DNA from: Deltaproteobacteria bacterium RIFCSPLOWO2_12_FULL_60_16
Lineage (GTDB): Bacteria; Desulfobacterota; Binatia; UBA9968
DNA: 10,596 nucleotides
Assembly (NCBI GenBank): GCA_001798565.1
Contig: MGSR01000188.1
Span: forward strand, 1 to 10,596
Reading direction: 5' to 3'
A program made the translations under genes and the position numbers. Shown piece by piece: positions 1 to 5,944 of this stretch (position 1 is the stretch's first letter; each line of letters begins with the position of its first letter). The notes below the pieces were generated by a model. It was not told the DNA's origin. It did not search any database and saw only the letters and a program-made list of their open reading frames with translations.

Positions 1-1
1 T

Positions 2-18
2 CATTCTTCATCTCCTTT
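2..18 (-). promoter_or_regulatory. Ribosome binding site and start codon of a gene leaving the left edge
   Basis: Read on the minus strand, AAAGGAG (18 to 12) is followed after 7 nt by ATG (4 to 2), a textbook Shine-Dalgarno arrangement. A second ATG (11 to 9) in another frame abuts the Shine-Dalgarno directly and is a poorer start. The site lies about 40 nt beyond the stop of the VKOR gene on the same strand, so another gene of that operon probably begins here. Its product cannot be seen. VKOR genes are often followed by a thioredoxin- or DsbA-like partner, which is only a guess here. Confidence 0.5.
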
Positions 19-45
19 CGGTTTACGTTGTAAGCGGTGAAGGGG

Positions 46-438
46 TTAGCCGGTTGTCGCGGTCAGGATAAAAATCGCCAGAATCAAAAGAGCCGAGGTC
101 AGGCACCAGTTGCAGATGCCCTTGAGAACAAAAAACTGCACGTAGGCGAGATAGCAGGAGACCAGGGTGCCGATGAGGGACAAGAGGGCGATAGCTTTGA
201 GCGCCGGGCCGGACCAGGCTTCTAATCCTTGCCGGACCACCAGGGCGAGAAAAAAAATCGCCAGAAACAGCCAGAAGCCGATGGCGCTGTTGTGGACTCC
301 GAGCAGGCGGGAGTAAGGGCTCCGGATCACCCGGTCGCAATCCTCTGTCCAGCAGGCGATCGGTTTATTGAATCTCTGGCTGCGCCACACATAGGCGCTG
401 ACCAGAAGGCCCGCCAGGGCGGGCAGGTAGAGGGCCAT
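46..438 (-). CDS. VKOR family membrane oxidoreductase (disulfide bond formation)
   Basis: A 130-residue, mostly hydrophobic protein with the layout of bacterial vitamin K epoxide reductase homologues, which reoxidise periplasmic thiol oxidases (DsbA-like) and pass electrons to quinone. Visible hallmarks are a loop cysteine pair C29/C34, a Ser at 51 in the GVHNS stretch, and the membrane CxxC C109-N-W-C112. Four hydrophobic segments lie at roughly 2-18, 50-68, 80-105 and 113-128. There is no fused thioredoxin domain, so it is a minimal form, slightly short for the family. The start follows the CorC-type gene's stop by 12 nt. A GAGGA that overlaps that stop lies 9 nt before the ATG, which suggests translational coupling. 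The family call is firm from the cysteine pattern. The redox partner is unknown and may be the gene starting at the left edge. Confidence 0.88.
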   Translation of the reverse strand: MALYLPALAGLLVSAYVWRSQRFNKPIACWTEDCDRVIRSPYSRLLGVHNSAIGFWLFLAIFFLALVVRQGLEAWSGPALKAIALLSLIGTLVSCYLAYVQFFVLKGICNWCLTSALLILAIFILTATTG

Positions 439-450
439 CGGCAGCCGTCC

Positions 451-1764
451 TCAAAGTTTCTTCGCCTCTTCGAGCTTGATCTTGACGATGCGCCGTCCCT
501 CCATATCCACGATCGTGAGTCGATAGCCTTCATGTTCGACCCGCTCCCCGCCGCGCGGGATGTGCCGCAGCTTGGCCAGGACGAAGCCGGCGAGCGTGAG
601 ATAATCCGGCGATTCCTCGAAGGGAAGATTGTAATCCGACTTCAAGTCTTTGAGCTGCGCGGAGCCCTGGATGACCATCGAGCCGTCGGGCAGCCGCTCG
701 ACCGGCCCGCGCTCTTCCCGATCAGACTCATCGCGGATCTCGCCGACGATCTCTTCCAGAAGATCCTCGAGGGTGGCGAGCCCTTCGACCTCGCCAAACT
801 CGTTCACCACTATGGCCATAGCGCTCCTCTTCCTCTGAAGCTCTTTCAGCAGCTGGCTGATCGGCAGCGAGCTGGGAACGAAGAAGGGCGGGTGGAGGAG
901 ATCCTGCGCGCGAAACTCCCCCTTTTCCTGGAGCGCCCGGAAGATATCCTTGTTGTAGAGAATTCCAACGACCCGGTCCATATCTCCGTCATAGACCGGG
1001 ATGCGGGAGAAGCCGCTCTCCACGAAGCTCTTCAAAATCTCGTCGCGCGGCGTTTTGACGTCCACGGCGTGGATTTCGGTTCGCGGCACCATCACCGCCT
1101 TGACCGGGGTGTCGGCGAACTCAAAGACGCTGTGGATCAGCTCCTTTTCGGTCTCGTCGAAGATGCCCTTGGCGGCGCCCTCGCGGATCAGCGATTTCAC
1201 CTCCTCTTCGGATACAAAGCTCGCGCCGCCGGCGTCCTTGCCGCCGAAGAGCCAGAGTACGGCGTTGCTCGAGGCGGTGAGAATCCTGACCGGAAACGAG
1301 GTGAGCCGGGAAAGAAGATCGATCGGATGGGCCACGAGGACGGCGATCCGTTCGGAAAAACGGAGCGCCAGGGACTTAGGGACAAGCTCGCCTAAGACCA
1401 GGGAGAGATAGGCGATGGGCAGGACCACCAGCAGGATGGCGACGGATTCTCCCCACCTGCCTACCAGGGGGAGGGGGAGCGATTCGACCATCGGCTTCAA
1501 AAACTCTATGGCGGCGGCGCCGCCGATAGCGGAGGCGAGGGTCCCCACCAGGGTGACGCCGATCTGGACCGTGGCGAGAAAACGGTCGGGATCCTCCTTC
1601 AGCCGGGCCACGGCGACCGCCGAGCGCACGCCCTTTTCCACCAGGGAGTCGATTCTGGTCTTGCGGGTCGCAATGACGGCTATCTCGGAGGCGGCGAAAA
1701 AACCATTGGCCATGATAAGGAAAAAAATCAGCGCCACCTCAAACCACAAGCCCTCGATAAACAT
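451..1764 (-). CDS. CNNM/CorC-HlyC family membrane protein with CBS pair
   Basis: A 437-residue protein of the hemolysin C/CorC (CNNM, DUF21) family, inner-membrane proteins linked to Mg2+ or Co2+ homeostasis. Domains in order: an N-terminal DUF21 membrane domain (about 1-190) opening with a hydrophobic helix and the ANGFFAASEIA signature, with the family's GELVPK motif at 125-130; a first CBS domain (about 225-280, beginning MVPRTEI); a second CBS domain (about 286-345); and a C-terminal CorC_HlyC transporter-associated domain (about 355-435). Length and domain order are normal for the family. The start is well supported, with AGGAGG (1772-1777, minus strand) 7 nt before the ATG. It is the first gene of a minus-strand unit with VKOR. 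'Hemolysin' in the old name reflects history, and an ion transport or regulatory role is more likely. The ion is not deducible from the sequence. Confidence 0.92.
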   Translation of the reverse strand: MFIEGLWFEVALIFFLIMANGFFAASEIAVIATRKTRIDSLVEKGVRSAVAVARLKEDPDRFLATVQIGVTLVGTLASAIGGAAAIEFLKPMVESLPLPLVGRWGESVAILLVVLPIAYLSLVLGELVPKSLALRFSERIAVLVAHPIDLLSRLTSFPVRILTASSNAVLWLFGGKDAGGASFVSEEEVKSLIREGAAKGIFDETEKELIHSVFEFADTPVKAVMVPRTEIHAVDVKTPRDEILKSFVESGFSRIPVYDGDMDRVVGILYNKDIFRALQEKGEFRAQDLLHPPFFVPSSLPISQLLKELQRKRSAMAIVVNEFGEVEGLATLEDLLEEIVGEIRDESDREERGPVERLPDGSMVIQGSAQLKDLKSDYNLPFEESPDYLTLAGFVLAKLRHIPRGGERVEHEGYRLTIVDMEGRRIVKIKLEEAKKL

Positions 1765-1822
1765 AGATAAGCCTCCTGTCCTCCTGCGGCCGCCCTATCC
1801 GGAGGTCGGTCGCAGTAAATGA

Positions 1823-1851
1823 ATGATAGCGGTTTTTTGCCCGATCAACAA
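1823..1851 (-). promoter_or_regulatory. Candidate promoter for the CorC-VKOR unit
   Basis: On the minus strand a TATCAT (-10-like, five of six to TATAAT) lies at 1828-1823. A weak TTGTTG (-35-like, three of six) lies at 1851-1846, and the spacer is 17 nt. It stands about 60 nt before the start of the CorC-type gene. The -35 box overlaps one arm of the inverted repeat 1839-1867, so a bound regulator there could affect it. This is consensus matching only. Confidence 0.3.
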
Positions 1852-1867
1852 AGGCCCTGGATCGGGC
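1839..1867. repeat. Perfect 8-bp inverted repeat in a divergent control region
   Basis: GCCCGATC at 1839-1846 is exactly complementary to GATCGGGC at 1860-1867 across a 13-nt loop. Arm centres are 21 bp apart, two helical turns, which suits binding by a dimeric regulator. A run of six T precedes the left arm on the plus strand, which is the wrong side for an intrinsic terminator in either direction. It lies between the divergent CorC-type gene and recD2. An operator role is inference, and chance or an mRNA hairpin remain possible. Confidence 0.45.
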
Positions 1868-1929
1868 GGCTCCCGGCATACTTTTCTCTCCCTAGCGCTT
1901 TGGAGTAGGATCAGGCGGCGAGGATAGCC

Positions 1930-4143
1930 GTGGCAGAGACAAAAAAGGAGACATCGACCCTGCAGGGGACGGTTACCAGGATCACCTACCAGGATCCCGA
2001 GGGGCGCTATACCGTCGCCCGCTTGGAGGTGAACAGGAGCCAGGAGGTTACCGTTGTCGGCGAGATCTACCCGGTAAGCGAGGGCGAAGAGATCAAGGTC
2101 AACGGCCAGTGGAGGGTCCATCCGCGCTACGGCACGCAGTTCCAGGCGGAGTCGTGGGAAAAGGTGGAGCCGGCCACGCTCGACGGGATCGAGAGGTATC
2201 TCGGCTCCGGCCTGATCAAGGGGATCGGTCCTGTTTATGCCCATCGGCTGGTCTCGGCCTTCGGTCTCGATACCTTGCGCGTCCTCTCGGAGGAGCCCGA
2301 GCGCGTGCTGGAGGTTCAGGGGATCGGGAAGGGCCGCGCTGAGACCATACTTCGCGCCTGGGAACAGCAAAAAGGCATGCGCGATGTGATGGTCTTTCTC
2401 CAGGGCCATGGCGTGGGAAGCGCGCTGGCGCTCAGGATCTATCGTGCCTTCGGCGCGGAGACCGTAGCCAGGGTGAAGGAGAATCCTTACTGCCTGGCGC
2501 GGGAGATTCACGGCATCGGCTTTGTCCTGGCGGATCGCATCGCCCGCTCCATGGGCATCAGCGGGGATTCGCCGTTGAGGGTCGAGGCCGGGCTGCTCCA
2601 CGTGCTCGGGAAGTTCTCCGACGACGGCCACTGCTTCGTGCCGCTCTCCCTCGTGATCAGCAATACGGAGGCCCTTTTGGGGATCGAGGCGGGCGCCGCC
2701 GAAGGCGCCGTCAAGACGCTCGCGCGACAAGGGGAGATTGTCCTGGAAGAAACGGCCGAGGAGGGCGCGGCCAGAGTCTACCCTAGAGAGCTCTACCACG
2801 CCGAATGCCGAGTGGCCTCCGCCATCCGCGACCTTCTCTCCACCCCTTCTCGTTTGAAGGTGAAAGCGTTGGAAAGTTCCAACTTGGATCTGTTCGACTC
2901 TTCAACCCTGATGTTGGAAGAGGAGCAGCGCGAGGCGATCACCCAGGCGCTCCGCCACAAGGTCCTGGTCATCACCGGCGGGCCCGGAACCGGCAAGACG
3001 ACTCTCCTGGTCTCGCTGCTGGCGATCCTGCGCCGCTCTGAGATCTCCTTTGCCCTGGCCGCGCCGACGGGGAGGGCCGCCAAGCGCATGAGCGAGATGG
3101 CGGCGGAGGAGGCCAAGACCATCCACCGTCTCCTCGAATACAATCCCCGGGAGCGCCGCTTCCTGCGCGGCGAAGACAACCCGGTCGACGCCGACGTGGT
3201 GGTCATCGACGAGGCCTCGATGGTGGATCTCCCGCTCATGGATCATCTGCTTAAGGCGGTGGAGCGGCGCAGCCATCTCATCCTGCTGGGCGACGTCGAT
3301 CAGCTCCCTTCGGTGGGGCCGGGGAGCGTTCTCCGCAACCTGATCGATTCCGGCGCCGTGCCGGTGGTTGTCTTGCGGCGCATCTTCCGCCAGAGCCAGC
3401 AGAGCCTGATCGTCGCCAACGCGCATCGGATCCTTCAGGGCCGGCCCCTGGTGTTCGGCGACGAGCGCGACCGGCGCGATTTTATTTTTCTCCCGCGGGA
3501 AAGCGAAGAGGAGATCCTGGAAACGATCAAAACGTTGGTCAAAGACGGATTAGGGGTTCAAGGATTCCAGGGTTCCAGGGATGCCCAACTTTTCAACCCT
3601 TCAACTGTTCAGCCCTTTGACCGTGTTCAAGTTCTGACCCCGGTCCACCGGGGGCTTCTGGGCACGGTCCATCTCAATCGCGAGCTGCAGAAGCTGTTAA
3701 ACCCCGCCGGCGAAGCGCTCGAGCGCGGCGAGACTCTATTGCGCCGCGGCGACAAGGTCATGCAGCTGAGAAACAACTACGACAAGGCCGTGTTCAACGG
3801 CGACCTGGGCAGGATCGTCGGGATCGAGAGGGAGGCGGAGGAGCTGACGGTCGATTTTGACGGCAGGGCAGTCTCCTACGGCTTCGACGAGCTGGACGAG
3901 CTGAGCCTGGCCTATGCGATCTCGGTGCACAAGAGCCAGGGAAGCGAGTACGGCGCGGTCTTTGTCCCTCTCCATACCTCCCACTATATGATGCTGCACC
4001 GCAGCATCCTCTACACCGCGGTCACGCGCGGCAAGGAGCTGGTCGTGCTGGTCGGGGCCAAGAGGGCGCTCGCCATCGCGCTGAGAAACATTCGCGTGGA
4101 GCGGAGGTATACCGGACTCAAAGAGAAGCTGAAGGCGACTTGA
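1930..4143 (+). CDS. recD2: RecD2-type ATP-dependent 5'-3' DNA helicase
   Basis: A 737-residue superfamily 1B helicase of the long RecD2/YrrC type, which acts in DNA repair independently of RecBC. Order of parts: an N-terminal OB-like region (about 9-80); helix-hairpin-helix motifs (near 92-104, 127-137, 194-205); RecA-like core with Walker A GGPGTGKT (350-357, K356), Walker B/motif II DEAS (427-430), an HRG-containing strand near 570, and C-terminal motif HKSQGSE (667-673) followed by YTAVTRG. The start is GTG, with GAGGA 5 nt upstream and no better ATG nearby. Two stretches look foreign to the family: residues about 541-564, encoded by a dispersed repeat, and the linker 308-327. Both stay in frame and no catalytic motif is lost, so the enzyme is probably active. 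The 3' end overlaps the convergent isomerase gene by 26 bp. Confidence 0.95.
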   Translation: MAETKKETSTLQGTVTRITYQDPEGRYTVARLEVNRSQEVTVVGEIYPVSEGEEIKVNGQWRVHPRYGTQFQAESWEKVEPATLDGIERYLGSGLIKGIGPVYAHRLVSAFGLDTLRVLSEEPERVLEVQGIGKGRAETILRAWEQQKGMRDVMVFLQGHGVGSALALRIYRAFGAETVARVKENPYCLAREIHGIGFVLADRIARSMGISGDSPLRVEAGLLHVLGKFSDDGHCFVPLSLVISNTEALLGIEAGAAEGAVKTLARQGEIVLEETAEEGAARVYPRELYHAECRVASAIRDLLSTPSRLKVKALESSNLDLFDSSTLMLEEEQREAITQALRHKVLVITGGPGTGKTTLLVSLLAILRRSEISFALAAPTGRAAKRMSEMAAEEAKTIHRLLEYNPRERRFLRGEDNPVDADVVVIDEASMVDLPLMDHLLKAVERRSHLILLGDVDQLPSVGPGSVLRNLIDSGAVPVVVLRRIFRQSQQSLIVANAHRILQGRPLVFGDERDRRDFIFLPRESEEEILETIKTLVKDGLGVQGFQGSRDAQLFNPSTVQPFDRVQVLTPVHRGLLGTVHLNRELQKLLNPAGEALERGETLLRRGDKVMQLRNNYDKAVFNGDLGRIVGIEREAEELTVDFDGRAVSYGFDELDELSLAYAISVHKSQGSEYGAVFVPLHTSHYMMLHRSILYTAVTRGKELVVLVGAKRALAIALRNIRVERRYTGLKEKLKAT
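2868..2883. repeat. Short palindrome within the RecD2 linker
   Basis: GTTGGAA, two bases, then TTCCAAC forms a 7-bp perfect inverted repeat. It sits in a lower-GC patch (about 2851-2916) with TTGAAGG and TTCAACCCT words like those in the repeat at 3550-3621. It encodes part of the linker (residues about 308-327) before the RecA core, where family members vary. Membership in the same repeat family is tentative. Confidence 0.35.
3550..3621 (+). repeat. Dispersed repeat inserted in frame in recD2
   Basis: About 72 bp made of GGTTCAAGG / TTCCAGGG words (3550-3580), then TTTTCAACCC / TTCAACTGTTC / CCCTTTGA words (3587-3620), is unlike the GC-rich codon use on either side. Its first 25 bases match 7148-7172 at the end of cofG in 22 positions. 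It supplies RecD2 residues 541-564, between the region after motif III and the conserved QVLTPxHRG strand. From memory of the family, this position is normally a short linker leading directly into that strand. Exact ends are uncertain. Confidence 0.6.
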
Positions 4144-4840
4144 AAAGCGAGCCCAGGCCGGCTATCGGGCCGCTCACGTGAAGCCTTGTCAAGGCCGCCC
4201 ACAGGGCCGCCTGATTGCTGGTGACCACGGGCTTTTTGAGATCCCGCTCGAGCTCTTCGATCACCTCGATCATAGTCGTGTTCGTGCAGCTCAAGAAATA
4301 ACCGTCGGCCTCGGAGCGGGCGTTTTGGATGGCGATCTCTTGCCAGCGCTGCGGCGTGACGTTGATGTAGTCGTCGCCGCCGCTGAGCCCCAGGCCGAGA
4401 TCATGGATCACCTCGAAGCCGGCCTCGCCGAGAAATTGAATCTCATGCCGGTTGGTGGCGGCGATATAGGGGCTTATAAGAACCAGCTTTTTCAACCGGA
4501 GGAGCTTCAGCGCCTCGACGATCGCCTGGCCGGTGGTGTTGGTGGGGCAGCCGCTCGCCTTCTGGACGACTTCCCGCACCCGGGCTTCGCCCTGGAGCCC
4601 CCCTTCCATAGAATTCGCGGTGCAGTTGAAAACGATGACTCCGGGGTTGGTGTCGGAAAGGGCCGCGGCCGCCTCGGCGATGGCGTCTTTAATTTCGTCA
4701 AAAGGTCTATGCCACTTACCGGTCATGCGCAGCCGGGTTACATGAGCGCCGACTCCCGGTGGGGCGTACTTGTGGAACTGCGGCTCTGCCAGCCGGTTGC
4801 TGGAGGGGATGATGAGACCGATGCGGGATAAGGAGTCCAT
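4118..4840 (-). CDS. Maleate cis-trans isomerase / Asp-Glu racemase superfamily enzyme
   Basis: A 240-residue protein of the cofactor-independent two-cysteine superfamily that includes maleate isomerase, arylmalonate decarboxylase, and aspartate, glutamate and hydantoin racemases. The two expected catalytic cysteines are present and symmetric: C73 in FNCTANS and C185 in SCTNTT. The N-terminal IGLIIPSSN strand and the ISPYIAATN segment (122-130) match the maleate isomerase/AMDase branch. Length is normal. The ATG lies 3 nt past the stop of the binding protein gene, so the two are almost certainly cotranscribed and coupled; the ribosome site is weak (GGGA). The last eight codons overlap the end of recD2 on the other strand. 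The exact substrate (maleate, a malonate derivative or an amino acid) cannot be decided from sequence. Confidence 0.85.
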   Translation of the reverse strand: MDSLSRIGLIIPSSNRLAEPQFHKYAPPGVGAHVTRLRMTGKWHRPFDEIKDAIAEAAAALSDTNPGVIVFNCTANSMEGGLQGEARVREVVQKASGCPTNTTGQAIVEALKLLRLKKLVLISPYIAATNRHEIQFLGEAGFEVIHDLGLGLSGGDDYINVTPQRWQEIAIQNARSEADGYFLSCTNTTMIEVIEELERDLKKPVVTSNQAALWAALTRLHVSGPIAGLGSLFKSPSASL

Positions 4841-4843
4841 GGA

Positions 4844-5791
4844 TCATCCCGCCGGCAGCAGGGAGAAATCCAGAAGCTTCTCAGGACCGAGGTCGGACGG
4901 CACGGGCCGCTCCTGGCGGAGCAGGTCGAGGTAGCCGCGGGCCACTTGCGGATCCAACCGGCCGTCCCTGGTAAACATGCCCACCATGGTCTCGTGGGTC
5001 CTTTCCGCCTCCGCCGGCGTTACTTTGAACTTGGCCGCGATCATCTTCGCCGACTCGGCGCGGTTGGCGCGCAGCCATGCGACCGCCTCCAACAGCGCGG
5101 CGATGGTCTTTTGGATGCGATCGCGGCTGCTCTTCACCTCCGCCTGGGACGTCACCAGGCCCACGTAGGGAATAGGCGCCAGGTCGCCTATGAACATGAA
5201 CTTTTGGTAGCCGAGCGAGACCGCCTTGTCGTCGAAGGGAGGCGTTAGAACGGCGCCGACGACTTGATTGCTGGTGAGGGCGGCAAAGCTGGACGACGTG
5301 CCGCCGGTGGAAATGAGCGAGACCTGTTTTTCCTGGATCTCCCACTTTTTGAGCGCCGCCTGGAGAAACCAATGGGGCGAGGTCCGGATGCCGGAGACCG
5401 CCAGGTTCTTGCCGACCAGGTCTTGAGGTTTGTTGATCGATTTGTTGGTCACGAGAACCCACGGCGTGCCGTTGTAAAAATTCAGCACTGTGACCAGAGG
5501 CAGCCCGGAGGCCGCCGCCGCTATCCCGGTGGAGACGGAGGGGAAAAAGTTGATGTTGCCGTTGATCACCGCCTGCGGCTGGATGCCGGTGCGCATCTGG
5601 ATGTATTCGGCCTCGAGGCCGAATTTTTTCAGCAATCCCTTTTCCTGCGCCACATAGAACGGCATGTAGGAAAAGGCCAGGGAGGGAAAGCCGATGCGGA
5701 TTTTTTGCGGGCCTTCCGCCGAGCCGGCAAGGGCGGGGCAGAGCCATGCCAGCGCCACGAACACTGCGGTGAAAAAATTTATTTGTCTCAT
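4844..5791 (-). CDS. ABC transporter substrate-binding protein, NMT1/SsuA/THI5-like
   Basis: A 315-residue periplasmic binding protein of the type II fold used for nitrate, sulfonate, taurine or thiamine-precursor uptake. Signal peptide at 1-22: a short polar start, hydrophobic core and PALA before the probable signal peptidase I cut; no standard lipobox around C18. The mature domain opens with KIRIGFPSLAFSYMPFYVAQEKGLLKKFGL, cited here in part as IRIGFPSL (31-38) and YVAQEKGL (46-53), typical of NMT1-like proteins. The chosen ATG (5791) has GAGGT 5 nt upstream. An ATG four codons earlier (5803) lacks a good ribosome site but is possible. No permease or ATPase is nearby, so its transporter is elsewhere or shared. 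Ligand unknown; the coupled isomerase hints at a small di-acid or aryl acid. Confidence 0.88.
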   Translation of the reverse strand: MRQINFFTAVFVALAWLCPALAGSAEGPQKIRIGFPSLAFSYMPFYVAQEKGLLKKFGLEAEYIQMRTGIQPQAVINGNINFFPSVSTGIAAAASGLPLVTVLNFYNGTPWVLVTNKSINKPQDLVGKNLAVSGIRTSPHWFLQAALKKWEIQEKQVSLISTGGTSSSFAALTSNQVVGAVLTPPFDDKAVSLGYQKFMFIGDLAPIPYVGLVTSQAEVKSSRDRIQKTIAALLEAVAWLRANRAESAKMIAAKFKVTPAEAERTHETMVGMFTRDGRLDPQVARGYLDLLRQERPVPSDLGPEKLLDFSLLPAG

Positions 5792-5844
5792 AGTGTACCT
5801 CATCGTCCGGCCGCCGCCTTGGGTTTGTCTTCAAAAACCGGCAC

Positions 5845-5874
5845 ATATTACCTCAAAACGTCAGGCATCATCAA
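5845..5874 (-). promoter_or_regulatory. Candidate promoter for binding protein-isomerase operon
   Basis: On the minus strand TTGATG (5874-5869, four of six to TTGACA) is separated by 18 nt from TAATAT (5850-5845, four of six to TATAAT). It lies about 55 nt upstream of the preferred start of the binding protein and within a locally AT-richer stretch. Consensus matching only. Confidence 0.3.
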
Positions 5875-5908
5875 ACAGCGTGAACAAGAGGTTCTCGCGC
5901 TGCGGTAG

Positions 5909-5937
5909 TTGACCCCCGTCCTCTTATAAGTTATTCA
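5909..5937 (+). promoter_or_regulatory. Candidate promoter of the F420 operon
   Basis: TTGACC (5909-5914, five of six to the -35 consensus) is followed after 17 nt by TATTCA (5932-5937, three of six). A better -10-like TATAAG sits at 5925-5930, but only 10 nt from that -35 box. Either choice puts the transcript start within about 8 nt of the cofG ATG, which has no Shine-Dalgarno. The sites are suggestive, not certain. Confidence 0.28.
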
Positions 5938-5944
5938 TGCAACG

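Noticed and set aside
229..1395. Long plus-strand open frame (388 codons) opposite the VKOR and CorC-type genes
   Set aside because: It lies antisense to two clearly recognisable genes, has no recognisable domain, and its length is explained by GC-rich third positions on the opposite strand.
1833..1867. Possible intrinsic terminator (hairpin next to six T)
   Set aside because: The T run precedes the hairpin on the plus strand and becomes an A run after it on the minus strand, so it is not a terminator in either direction.
1795..2799. Minus-strand open frame of 334 codons opposite recD2
   Set aside because: It covers the conserved OB and helix-hairpin-helix part of recD2 in antisense and its translation resembles no protein family.
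3541..3630. Possible frameshift or disruption of recD2
   Set aside because: The frame stays open through the repeat and the conserved QVLTP and later helicase motifs follow in the same frame.
4178..4831. Plus-strand open frame of 217 codons opposite the isomerase gene
   Set aside because: It is the antisense shadow of a gene with both catalytic cysteines and has no domain of its own.
4881..5846. Minus-strand open frame overlapping the binding protein in another frame
   Set aside because: It is arginine- and glycine-rich frame-shifted translation, whereas the chosen frame has a signal peptide and NMT1-like motifs.
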